Shown piece after piece: positions 39,700 to 50,241 of a stretch of DNA of 64,000 nt. The DNA is from Sinohyriopsis cumingii. Taxonomy: Eukaryota; Mollusca; Bivalvia; Unionida; Unionidae. Position 1 is the stretch's first letter, and every line of letters begins with the position of its first letter. The notes under the pieces are model-generated. The model saw nothing but the letters and a program-made list of their open reading frames with translations. It was not told where the DNA came from and searched no databases. A program made the translations under genes and the position numbers. The stretch covers positions 26,910,311 through 26,974,310 of the forward strand of contig CM068835.1 in NCBI GenBank assembly GCA_028554795.2, read 5' to 3'.

Positions 39700-42600
39700 A
39701 AAAGGAATATAGTAATCTGGCAATGGAATGGCGGGGGCTTACATATTAATAAGCCAGAATTAATGATCTAACTTCAACAATCTAAAATTAAACCTGATTT
39801 GATTATCTTTTTAAGAAATACTTATCCATCATAAAACTAAAAATATTCCAAAAATCCCAGGTTATTCAGCCAGCAACTTCACTATGAGAAATAATGAGCA
39901 AAGAGGGGGTGGTCTAGCCATCTTTGTCAGTGACTCACTCCCAAATATATCATTTCAACAACACCCTTTAGCCGTGTAGCCACAAACGATCCCAGTAATC
40001 CCACACCCCTTGAGTATCAGTAGTAGGCAGATTTATTTTAAAAAATTTATTTATGACTCGGGCAAACCTAATGCCATCTCCCCCCACCCCCTCAGCTATG
40101 CCCAACTGATCAGCACAACAAATGAATACATGATATGCGGTGACTTCAACGCACATAGCAAAAGATGGGGAGGAAAGCATCAAAACAAGAGAGGCAACCT
40201 AATCGAAAAATATATCACCAACAATACTCTAGTCATATTTAATGATGCTAATAAAACCAGAATTTCACCAGAGGATGGATCACTATCTGCAATTGACCTA
40301 ACAATTTGCACACCCAGAATAGCATCTATATCTAACTGGGGAGTAGATAGAGATTCCACGTCGGGCAGTGACCATTTCCCCATAAATATTGCCATTAATT
40401 TTACCAATCCTGTTGCCACTTCCTCCAAAGTCTCCAAGTGGAGACTGGACAAAGCCAACTGGCATTCATTCAATCCCTTGCTCGCCGGAATGACTATAGC
40501 CAGCCTGCGGAACGACGACATTAACAAATACAACAACAAAAAACCTTGAAGCGATCAATGCAGCCGCAATCCCATGGTGGAACGATGACTGCAAACATAT
40601 AATCAAGGGGAAAAAACCCTCAATAAATTTCGCCATACCATACAGGTCTTTCAACTGATTATACAAACTATAAAATAAAAGTAAAACAAGCAAAGAATAT
40701 CATTAAAAAAGCAAAGGAAAAATCTTGGAAAAATATTGCTCCACCCTGGAAGTTAACCAATGCAACTCAAAACATGTTTGGAATATACTAAAAGCAATGC
40801 GAGGATCAAATAGTATAAGTATTCCAAACATCAAGGGTGCAATAACTGATAAAGATAAAGCAGAACATCTAGCAATACACTTCGCTGGAATGAGCAAAAA
40901 TGACAATCATCCAGCCAAATTCCAAGCACACAGAAAAACAATAGAGTACACATAGCCATACCTATTTACTGGCCTAGATCAAAGGATTTCTCCCTTAAAC
41001 GAACTATTTAGCCTGGACGAATGGAAATCAGTACTTTGAAACAAGAAATCAATCTCCCCAGAAGAAGATAACCTAGGATACGAAATATATAAGAAAATAC
41101 CACCCAGTATGGAAGAAATCATACAGATTTGGTTAATCAGTCATGGAAGACAGGACAAATTCCCCACAAATGGAAATAGGCTATAGTTATCCCGATCCCT
41201 AAAGATGGTAAGGACCCCACAGAAATATCCTCATACAGATCGATCTCCCTTACTGATACCATATGGAAGGTGATGGAGATGATGATAAGCAACAGACTCA
41301 GATATCACCTTGAAAGTAACAATCTTCTCACAAAACCAAAGTGGCTTCCGCAATAAAAGATCCACCCTAGATCAACTACTTTGGCTCGAGTCTTGCATCA
41401 AACAAGCTTTTAATGCTAAAAGAAAGCGCGATAGACACCTCATAGATATTTTCTTAGACCTTGAGAAACCCTTCGATTTAGTGTGGATTGATGGTCTCAT
41501 AGCCAAAGTGAACCATTATGGAATCAATGGCAACATGCATAAATGGATTGAAACCTTTTTCAAAGATAGACACATCACAACCAGAATAGGAGCGCATTAT
41601 TCAGAAGAATATGTGCTAGAGAATGGCACCACACAAGGAAGCGTCCATAGTCTGACCCTATTTAACATCATGAGAATTGATCTAGAATGCTGTCGACCTC
41701 AGCAAAATAGACCTATCGCAATTTGCTGAGGACAGCACGTATGGAAAGCGGGCAACCCACGCATACAACAGCTATCAACAGAACTACAAGTCAGCCTAAC
41801 TAACATCGGCAAATGGGCCGACAAATGGGGGTTCAAACTATCAAAAAGAAAAACAACGGGAATACTATTCACCCACCCCATAAAAGATACAATAGAGAGC
41901 CGCCAACCCTATATATTCAAGGCGAACCAATCAAATTTGAAGAGTGGCAAAAATTGTAGGCATGTACGACGACCAACATCTCACATGGAACTATCACATC
42001 ACCGAATTAATACGGAAATGTAGCGGAGACCTTAATCTTCTGAAAAACATAAAAGGTTTACAATGGGGTGCAGACCAAGATTCATTGGTAACACTTCACA
42101 GGGCCTTAATTAGATTCAAACTGGATTATGGATGCCAGATCTATGCATCTGCCAAACCATCAATACTCAAACGTCTTGACATAATCCAAGCAAGAGCTTT
42201 ACGTATATGCACAGACACACTCCGAAATACCACTAAAGAAGAACTACAAATCATAACAGGCGAAACATCTTTAACACTAAGGAGAGAAGAATTGACATTA
42301 AGATATGCAGCCAGAATGTCCATACAAAATCTGAACCACCCAACAAAGAACATCATTAACAAATGCAACATCCCATTTAGCCAGAGAGTCGTCCCCTTAC
42401 CACCATCTGGGAAAATGGTCCATACATTATGTAAAGAACTACAACTCGTCTGCCTTCGTACAGAAATAATACGATATCCAGACCCTGCTCCATGGTCATG
42501 GAAAAAACCAATTATCAACACCCTAACAACAACCTTCGGATCCAAAGTAAAACAGCATTTGGAAATAAGATCAAAGATCCTCACTATATTAGACAACTCT

Positions 42601-43644
42601 TACAAAGACTTTGTCAAAATATACACAGACGGGTCCAAATCAAATAACCCAGACAAAACTGCTGAAGCACTCACTATCCCGGAACTGAACAACGAAATAG
42701 GAAGCCGACTCCCGAATAAATGCTCAATATACACAGCAGAATTATGGGTTATATTCGAAGCAGTAAAGATAGCATATCAACAGAAAATTCAGAAGATACT
42801 AATAGTAAGCGACTCACTTAGTGTACTTAAAAAACTAGAAATAGTCAACTCAAAGGGGCGTGAAAACCTCCTTAAAGAAACCTACTTGCTAATTAACAGC
42901 ATGGAAAAACAATGCCAAATTGTAGAATTCATGTGGGTTCCATCACATATAAACATCCCAGGCAACGAGAAGGCCGATCAAGCAGCAAAGAACGCACTGA
43001 GCGAACTTGAATCAGCCCACATCGATTACAGCGTCCCAGAATTGTACAGCATGATAACCAAAAAAAATTGTCTCTAAATGGCAAGCACAATGGGATACAT
43101 GCCTCAAAGGACGTACGCTGTATTCGATTAAAAAAAAAACAGTGAGTCGCAATACCAAAGCACCGAAAACCAATATCAAGCATCATCAACGGATCATTAA
43201 CCGAATCAGTACAGGTAAAACCAGTGGCATCACTAGGGTTGGTGTCACCCAGTGCGGTAACTCATGATGTCACCCCCATGGACCTCCTTCCTGCACAAAA
43301 ATTCTAAATTTTTATAGACAGTCATGTACAGTAACTCATGGTGTCACCCCCATGGAATACTTCCTGCACAAAAGTCGAAAATTTTATAGACAGTCATTTG
43401 GGTGTCACCCCCTCTGATGGTGTCACCCGGTGCGGTCCGCACCCCCCGCACCCACCCCCCAGTGACGCCACTGGGTAAAACCTTGCTTGCAAGCAGTATG
43501 GGGAAATATGTCCTGGCTAACTGGGGATTTGGAGCAAATTGCCCCAACTGCGTTGATGATGAAGACCTCTGGCATGTTTTCAATATATGTCCGAAATATG
43601 ACGAACAAAGGAAAAATATTGGTCAATACACAAAAGAAAATTAA
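39700..43644 (+). pseudogene. LINE ORF2: APE endonuclease, reverse transcriptase, RNase H
   Basis: The endonuclease end is clear at 40130-40400 (CGDFNAHSKRWG, SAIDLTI, SGSDHFPI). The reverse transcriptase shows SGFRNKRSTLDQLLWLE, FLDLEKPFDLVW and NGTTQGSVHSLT at 41330-41680; the catalytic pair reads FAEDS near 41721 where FADDS is expected. The frame 41944-43077 carries the thumb and RNase H with YTDGSK, TAELWV, SDSLSVL and WVPSHINIPGNEKADQA. A Cys/His end (CPNC...HVFNICPKY) follows the MITE. Stops and frameshifts are spread along the gene. Confidence 0.88.
43222..43473. mobile_element. hAT-type MITE inside the LINE
   Basis: 252 bp, starting CAGTGGCATCACT and ending AGTGACGCCACTG, with an exact 8-bp duplication GGTAAAAC at 43214-43221 and 43474-43481. 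CAGTGGC termini plus 8-bp duplication fit hAT. Inside, a unit with GGTGTCACCCCCATGG is repeated. It has no coding capacity. Confidence 0.85.
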
Positions 43645-44760
43645 TTCGTCATATACCTACCCTGAACTTCTTTATCAAACCAATCCAAGCCCCAATCAAA
43701 CAATTGATGCCATGTTAATCTTCCTTAAGGAAATTGACAAAATCGCTAAAAATATTAGCCAACCAAATCCATATACTCAGACCGACCGGACACCTAGGGC
43801 GATTACATAAGTAATATAGCTTAAGGCACAGTTTTAGAAATAGGACAAATTAATAAATATCCATAAAACATTAGATTGAACATTAACTGACATCCCTTTT
43901 AGTGCGGCTGGGCGGGAAATTGGGTGCGGGAGTAGCACACGGTTTACAGCCCGAATACGGGCGAGTACCGCCAGTGCGCGGGATGATGCAACACTCGCAC
44001 CTATCACCCACTTCGGCGCCCTGAGCTGTCCAAATGTATAATCTATTAAGCAATTCAACAAGTGGTCGGTAATTAGGAAACCATCATTCATACTAACATA
44101 TAACTTCTATCATTACTTACGAAATGATGAATCCACATAAAATATACTAATTATAACTAGCCAACAAAATTAAAAATTATAAGGTGGCCATCAGGGCCCG
44201 CTGCACAATGCGGCAACAAATTGACTCAAACTAACTAGAAAACTAGAGTAACAACCCAAAATTAGATCTATAAGGTGGCTAAAATCCAAAGCCATGAGGA
44301 CCAGCCACATAAGTTGGCACCAAATTATATAATTAGAAAATATGTCCTTAAAATATTGATCTATAAGGTGACTAAAAACACAGTCATCAGGCACCCCGCA
44401 CAAGGCGGAAACAGTTATTTTTAGAAAAGAAACACCAAATATTATTCGATTAAATAATTGTTTCCCTTAAATAGATTAGGAGATTCATCCTGCCATCTAT
44501 GTCTATATATTTTCTACAAACAGCACAAATGATTTTCCAAATTATAAATACGGCAAACGATGCCATTTACTATTCGGAAATTGGGGACAAAAATCGATAC
44601 CGGATGTAAGGCGCACCCCTTCCACTGAGCCCGATCTTCCTTTGCCGCCTCCAGACATGTACCATCTAGGTGAGTGCGTGTGGACCATTCCCACTCACCA
44701 CTAGTCCCGTGAGACATAACTGTCTCGAAACCGGACCAATCAAATACCACTTCTTAAGTG
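43645..44760 (+). other. 3' region of the LINE
   Basis: Non-coding. It shares the CACCTATCACCCACTTCGG area and the repeated GGTGGC/CCATCAGG-CC units (three copies at 44180-44415) with the truncated insertion at 30843-32710. Confidence 0.6.
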
Positions 44761-44766
44761 CATTAA

Positions 44767-45360
44767 TACGTTGGGGAGTGGCACCATCAATAGAGTTGTT
44801 GAACCAACTGAATGACAGTTGGTACTGGATCAGAGATGCAGCCTATGTGGTGGAAAGGCTTGAGAAGGAATGGAAGTATCCAGGTAAACTACACTTTGTG
44901 ACTAGCCTGCAAGTAGCCAGGGATCCGGTACAATGTATGATAGAGGAGGAAGTAGAAAAGTTAAGAGGTTTCATTCAACCTCTATATGTGAGAGTGGGAA
45001 CCTTGAAGGAGGCACTTGATGGTGTCATCAAAGTCAGGTGTTTTCTAGAAGTCACATTGCATTGGACAGAGTGGTCATTTGTGAAGCTGGGGGCTAGACC
45101 AACTAAAGAAAGGAGAAGAAATGATGAGAAAAGTGCTAGAAAAAGAGGTGAAGAAGATGAAAGATAAGTGGGATAAAGAAAGAAAGACAAATGAAACAGA
45201 AAGAAAAAGGAGGAGTTTGAAAGACTGGATGAAAGTTGGATCAAGATACAGGAAAAATTTAGATTGATGAGACATCCTGACTGGATTCCAGAGACGGAAA
45301 AGTAGAAGAAAGATATTGCTGAGAAAGTTAGAAGTTGGTTGAAGAACTGGAGAAAATAGA
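44767..45360 (+). pseudogene. Accessory coiled-coil gene, unit B3 (outermost right gene)
   Basis: Counterpart of unit A3: ELLNQLNDSWYWIRDAAYVV, EEEVEKLRGFIQPLYVRVGT and a Lys/Glu-rich end with HPDWIPETEK. It is transcribed toward the right end of Polinton B. It looks broken, and is separated from its promoter by the LINE. Confidence 0.5.
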
Positions 45361-45372
45361 AGAAGAAGAAGA

Positions 45373-45781
45373 ACCCAAAGACCCTTGTCAGGGCTACTCA
45401 TATGCCTCAAAAAGATTTGCTTTTATGCCTATTTTGTTTTAGTCGGTTGTATAGTTGTTTGTGTTTTATGCTGTCTGTTGTATGTGTTATCTATGCCTCT
45501 GTCCCGCCAAAACGTTCTAGGGTTTTTTCCCGCTCTTTGGTCATGATTGAGGACAGCTCCTTGCTACAGTGTTACCAAAACACAGTACTGTGACGTCACC
45601 TTACCTGTAATGTAATTTCCCATCATCGCTATAAATCTTGCCGCTATATAGGCCCAAGGGGGGTCTGTAATGATATTTCCCATTGTCGCTATAAATCTTG
45701 TCGCTATACAGGTCCAAGGGGGGGGGGGGGTCTGTAATGTGTTTTCCATTGTAGATGTATCGCCCCCCCCCCTTCACTACT
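45373..45781 (+). repeat. Right terminal inverted repeat of Polinton B
   Basis: Reverse complement of 16535-16917: CTATGCCTCTGTCCCGCCAA, CAGTACTGTGACGTCACC, three TTGTCGCTATACAGG-type units, and the tip CCCCCTTCACTACT. A CGCTCTTTGGTCATGATTG piece resembles the accessory promoters. Confidence 0.88.
45380..45415 (+). terminator. Decayed histone-type 3' end, unit B3
   Basis: GACCCTTGTCAGGGCT at 45380-45395, ACTCATA, then GCCTCAAAAAGATTTGC. It sits at the inner edge of the terminal repeat, at the same place as the canonical stem-loop of unit A3. Confidence 0.6.
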
Positions 45782-45787
45782 ATTGTG
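45782..45787. repeat. Right 6-bp target duplication of Polinton B
   Basis: ATTGTG, pairing with AGTATG at 16529-16534; both correspond to AGTGTG in intact copies of the SINE. Confidence 0.75.
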
Positions 45788-46036
45788 TCAGTTTAATATT
45801 GATGTCAAGTACTGGGGCATGATGGCGCATACATGTAGCATCATGTCCCATCCAGTCACATTCTCCTGACACTGTGATGACCAGTCCTAACACTAACCTC
45901 TTAATACTGAGTACCAAGCGAGGCAGCTGCTTAGTACCATTATTATAAGTCTTTGGCATGACTCGGTCAGGGTTAAAACTCGCGACGTCCAGCATCCAAA
46001 GCGGACGCTCTAACCACTTAGGCCACTGGAGTGGTC
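45788..46036 (-). mobile_element. tRNA-derived SINE, 5' part, split by Polinton B
   Basis: Minus-strand continuation of the SINE at 16413-16534, ending with the tRNA-like head (GTGGCCTAAGTGGTTAGAGC). The B box is slightly decayed. Confidence 0.85.
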
Positions 46037-46200
46037 ATATATTGGATAGCAACTTGAACATTGTGTGTTGGATAGTATATCAAAAGGTGTTTGCTTGAAA
46101 CATTAAAAATTGGTGTGTTTGATAGCATATAAAAAAGTGTTGTTTTGAATAGTATATTGGAAGGTATATGTTGCATAGTAAATTAAAGAGTTTGTGTTGG
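46037..46200. repeat. SINE target duplication and GGATAGTATAT minisatellite
   Basis: It starts with ATATATTGGA (46037-46046), then about five loose copies of a 35-bp unit TTGGATAGTATATxAAAAxGTGTTT. The sequence just left of the SINE (16387-16412) belongs to the same array. The unit resembles the Polinton accessory spacers. Confidence 0.6.
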
Positions 46201-47496
46201 AATTTGATCAAATTGTATGCATGTTAGTGGTAAAATGTAGTTGTTGCGTAATATCTATATAAAATTTTTAAAATATTTCCAGTTTTGCTGTATAAAGTTT
46301 TCAAACATTGAAACTGTTGAAAATTGTATATAATAAACCATTGTAACATTGCCATTTCCATTGTGCCATATACATTTTTCAAATATGGAAACTAACTATA
46401 AAAGAGTCATACATGGGTCAGTATGCATATTTACTCATTTTAAATTAAATATAAATTGCTCTTTTAAAATTTAACACTAATTTTCTTTAACCAAAATCTA
46501 TTCAGTCCTATTAGTGAATGCTCTGCACCTTAACTGTCACCAAGAAACTTCCAGATGAAAATTATCTATCACTATGGCACAATGGTGGCCATGTATTAAA
46601 CTTGGGTCAAAATAAGAGCGCATCAAGTGAAATTGTCACAATCGAAGGTAGTACAAATTTGTTTATGAATATGCGTAGCATTCATTGTGGCATCACAGCG
46701 CACGACATTCACTCCTGATTGTACTGGATCACATATTTAGGTATTGTTCCATCCAAACATGTCTGGGTTCTTTAACACTGATTTTGCAGTATGCATCTCT
46801 CGAGGCGTATAAATAACGACTCTCCAAAGGAATATGGATGTACATGAATCTAAATGAAGTGAATACTTGCCACTTAAAGTTATGTAGAATCAAATTCTAA
46901 AACGTGACACCCACTACTGAAATAGTCTGTGTTGAATGCCTACATGACCCATGTGACTTATGTTTTATAACCAAAACTTTTAAGATTGTCATTTCCGTTT
47001 TGCCTCCAAGTGCCGAGGATTGAACTGTACTCAGACAATAAAACAAAGACCTTCATTTATAACAATGTAAAAATGTATCCTCAGTGTTATATTTTCTTTC
47101 TGCCCCAAGCGTCGCTACTGTAATTTCATGTTAAATTTCCCTTGTGCTCTGTTAATCATGTTTAATATGACCATTCCCATGTGCCCCCAAGTGCTACATA
47201 TTACTACTTGCATGTTGCTGCTCATAAAATCAACCCATTCATCTTTGATCATATAAGATTGAAAGGCTGTCAGTAAATAAACATGGTAATAATTTGTATT
47301 TCAAATATAATCTGCGGTTACGAATGCATCGTTCAATTTAAACATGATTTCTTATAACAGGAAATTTAGAAGTTTGGATCATCGGAGTTTTCCCCCTTTA
47401 CAACTCACCGCGTTAAAGGGTAAGCATTCTTCCATGTTGAGAACGTAACGTGCTGTTGATAAGTTTTGACATAATCGACTTTCCTGCCATAATGAG
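46201..47496. other. Upstream region of RWDD1
   Basis: AT-rich, with no gene recognised. At 46980-47220 loose repeats with TTGTGCCCCCAAGTGCTACAT-like text occur. The RWDD1 promoter should lie here or close to 47400; no TATA box is obvious. Confidence 0.4.
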
Positions 47497-47569
47497 ATGA
47501 CGGATCACAGAGAAGATCAAAAACATGAAATTGAAGCCCTTGAGTCAATCTACCCGAATGAATTGGAGG
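47497..47569 (+). CDS. RWDD1: RWDD1 (DFRP2), coding exon 1
   Basis: Begins MTDHREDQKHEIEALESIYP, close to vertebrate RWDD1 (MTDYGEEQRNELEALESIYP), the start of the RWD domain. It ends at a GTTTGT donor after 73 nt. RWDD1/DFRP2 binds and stabilises the GTPase DRG2 and is related to yeast Gir2, a partner of translating ribosomes. A two-codon upstream frame ATGAGATGA overlaps the start codon (47492-47500). Confidence 0.9.
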
Positions 47570-48059
47570 GTTTGTGAAATCTTGAACTCGTGTTGTTGGT
47601 GTCGTCTTGAGAACATACGATACGTTGGTTGTAAAGAATCTCAAATACATATGTCACCCCCATCCCGTTTTTATTTTGTGTATAAGCTACTTTTAGAGAG
47701 TGGTGGTCCGAAATATAAGGACTCAAAGCATACAGTCAAACCCTTTTTAATGAATCGAAATAATAGTTATGACCGTAGCATCATTACGGTGCCCTGATTA
47801 AAATAATGCTTCTTAGAAAGACTTGATTAATTCAAAACCACTGGCCATTAATAATAATAAGAAGAAAAAGAAGAACTATCTTCAATGACAAGTTTCTCAC
47901 TAACATTTTAGAGTCCACACCTCCAAACCTTATAAAAGTTTGAGTTCTGGTTGAAAATATATGGTGTTCATTTCTAAAAGTAGCAACGGGATGATTTTTT
48001 CAGAATATTATAATATATAAAAATAGAATGTTTTGTGCAGATATAAAAAAGAATAAATT

Positions 48060-48700
48060 TTTATATCTTTTCACAGCAAGCATTCAAGTGCATGCACCAT
48101 TAAACATTTCCAGTATTGGTCTTTAGTAAATTTTTGTAAATTTTGTTTGCAAAATCTTGACCTCATGTTTTTTCAAGCTGAAATTAGCATATTTCTTACA
48201 TATGGTTATACAGAAATGTTGTGTGAAAATTGAGAAATAGGAATAAATAGACTATTTCCCATGTACTTCTGAAGCCTATCTGTGCCTTTTCATCATGATC
48301 CTACCACTAACATTTTTTGCATGAAATACTATCTTCTACAGTCATACTTGTGTATGACTGTAGAAGATAGTATTTCATGCAAAAAGTTGAAATTATATGT
48401 TGCTCTTACAATCGAATGTTTTTTGCATAATTTGAGTGTTCAGAATTAAAAACTGAACCAATCTTTATGATATCTTTTCAAACAAATTTACAGGATGCAT
48501 TCAAACACAAGGCACCATCCACCATTTTAAATGTTGGTTTTTGTTAACCTTTTTGCAAAATCTTGATCTCCTGCATATTTCAAGCAGCAAATTGCATATT
48601 TCTTACATATGGTTAATTAGCAATGTTTTATGAATGTTCATCTTTAACAATAAATTGACTGTTTCATTGTTTCAGGTATTTCTGAAGCCTTTTAGTGCCT

Positions 48701-48705
<5 letters not shown>
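48060..48705. repeat. Diverged direct repeat flanking the hairpin
   Basis: About 48060-48300 and 48465-48705 are alike (TATCTTTTCA, GCAAAATCTTGA, CATATTTCTTACATATGGTT, TTCTGAAGCCT in the same order). The hairpin at 48314-48385 lies between. It may be the internal structure of an unclassified transposon. Confidence 0.65.
48314..48385. repeat. Perfect inverted repeat, 34-bp arms, 4-nt loop
   Basis: Arms 48314-48347 and 48352-48385 are exact reverse complements (TTTTTGCATGAAATACTATC at the outer end), with TTGT between. It would form a strong hairpin in RNA or a cruciform in DNA. It is probably a young palindrome or a tiny hairpin element. Confidence 0.95.

Positions 48706-48765
<60 letters not shown>
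48705..48765. repeat. (TA)n microsatellite
   Basis: About 30 uninterrupted TA units in RWDD1 intron 1, at the end of the second direct-repeat copy. Confidence 0.95.
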
Positions 48766-48770
<5 letters not shown>

Positions 48771-50241
48771 AAATCACAGTTTAGTATGCAACAATTGCCA
48801 TTTTAGGATTTCATTATGATAGATAGTTTTGGTCATTTTCATATCTTTAAAATAAAATAATTGACAAAAAAATATAAAAAAATAACTTACTTTATTATAC
48901 AGTTCAAGAAGCATTTTTAAATTGTGAAATCAGAGAGAGCGAGAGAGAAGATACTGGCACTAAATTGTTAATAAATATATATATGAATGATTTTGCTTTT
49001 TTTTAAATAATGAGATATGTTACAGATCAATTGTCAAATGTTAATTTTAAGATTAAATTGATAGAACAAATTAATTTTTTTTCTTTTCTTTAAAATACTT
49101 AATTTTTACCTCCATTTCACATATACTTAACATGAACATTTTGAATTAAATACCAGTGTCTCTAGATATCACCCATCTTTTGTAAATGTAATATCCAAGT
49201 CTATCTAACCTGAAAGTACATTACACATTAAAACCTGTAACAAAATTGTTTAATTCAGTTAGTATAATGAATGACAGCATGTTGGCATAATCTAATTCCT
49301 TGGATTAAATGTCCACTTTTTCATAAAATGAAGTTTCTGTGGTTTTCTTAACCTCAATTTATGTCATGTTGCCATTGTTTTATATTTTTTACGTACTCAC
49401 ATGACATGAAGAGTTAATGTTCTTGCTGACATGGGACACCCTTATTAAAGACATAAGTTGTTTTTTTTGCTCAAATATTCTCATACATTGTAGCATTATT
49501 TTCATAAAATAACCTCCATTGTATTTAAAAAGTAGTTGTAGGTCAGCTTATATATTTGTTTATTTAATTTTACTGAGTTTTGAAAAATGTCATTTTTTTC
49601 CCACTTGAATATGTTGTAATAAAGACCCAATGTCATATATACTAAATATAAACATTTGACCTTTCAACCATGAATACTTTCAGATGTAATAATGTTAGCT
49701 TTTTACATATAAACATGGAGAAAGTACCAGGGGTAATGAGGGTTGCCATTTTGAGATAATCTAAATATTGATCATCTCAGCCCTTTGCTATTAATAGGTA
49801 ACTGATATGCACATGCATTAATGAAAGCAATACACAGAATTGAGACTACTCCTTGGCCACAGCACCAGACATAAATGTCATTAAAAACGGATGGAGAAAG
49901 AATAATATAAATATTACAACAGAGTTGATCAGACTTAAAACTTAAGGTAATCTCATCAATGTTGTAATGGATATTTGACATTTAGTGGATCAGAAGCATG
50001 TAAGACAGCTATGTGGGTCTTTACCAGGGCAAATAAAGTCTGTAATAAAAGGTTTGGGATCATTTATGAAATACTAAAACTTTTAATTATCATTTCTTCT
50101 AACTTGCTTAAGTACCAAGATTTTAAATTACAACTAAATATTATGTCAGCAACATCATTTTAAGTGGCTGCTCACTTATAACATGCTACAATCTTTAACT
50201 ATATGGGAACAAAACAAATTAAACATCACATCAGCAATTGC

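Larger units (their letters stand above)
34681..44760 (+). mobile_element. Large LINE insertion (I-group, RNase H-bearing), about 10 kb
   Basis: Flanked by CATTAA at 34675-34680 and 44761-44766. Removing the stretch between brings the B3 promoter and ORF to the same spacing as in unit A3. Contents in order are a 5' region, an ORF1 with zinc knuckles, and an ORF2 with APE endonuclease, reverse transcriptase, RNase H and a C-terminal Cys/His motif. A nested hAT MITE and a 3' region follow. The combination of APE and RNase H places it in the I superfamily. Both ORFs carry many stops and frameshifts, so it is dead. It could be two LINEs in tandem (see the 5' region). Confidence 0.78.
16535..45781 (+). 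mobile_element. Polinton B, both ends present, with nested insertions
   Basis: Starts AGTAGTG and ends CACTACT, with inverted repeats of about 383 and 409 bp and a 6-bp target duplication. Its gene order follows Polinton A, plus three left-end genes whose counterparts in A would lie outside the window. The penton, pVI-like and major capsid module of A is not represented as recognisable genes. It contains a SINE, a LINE tail and a 10-kb LINE. It is heavily broken (dozens of breaks by eye) and older than Polinton A, to which it is about 80-85% similar by eye in the polymerase. Confidence 0.9.
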
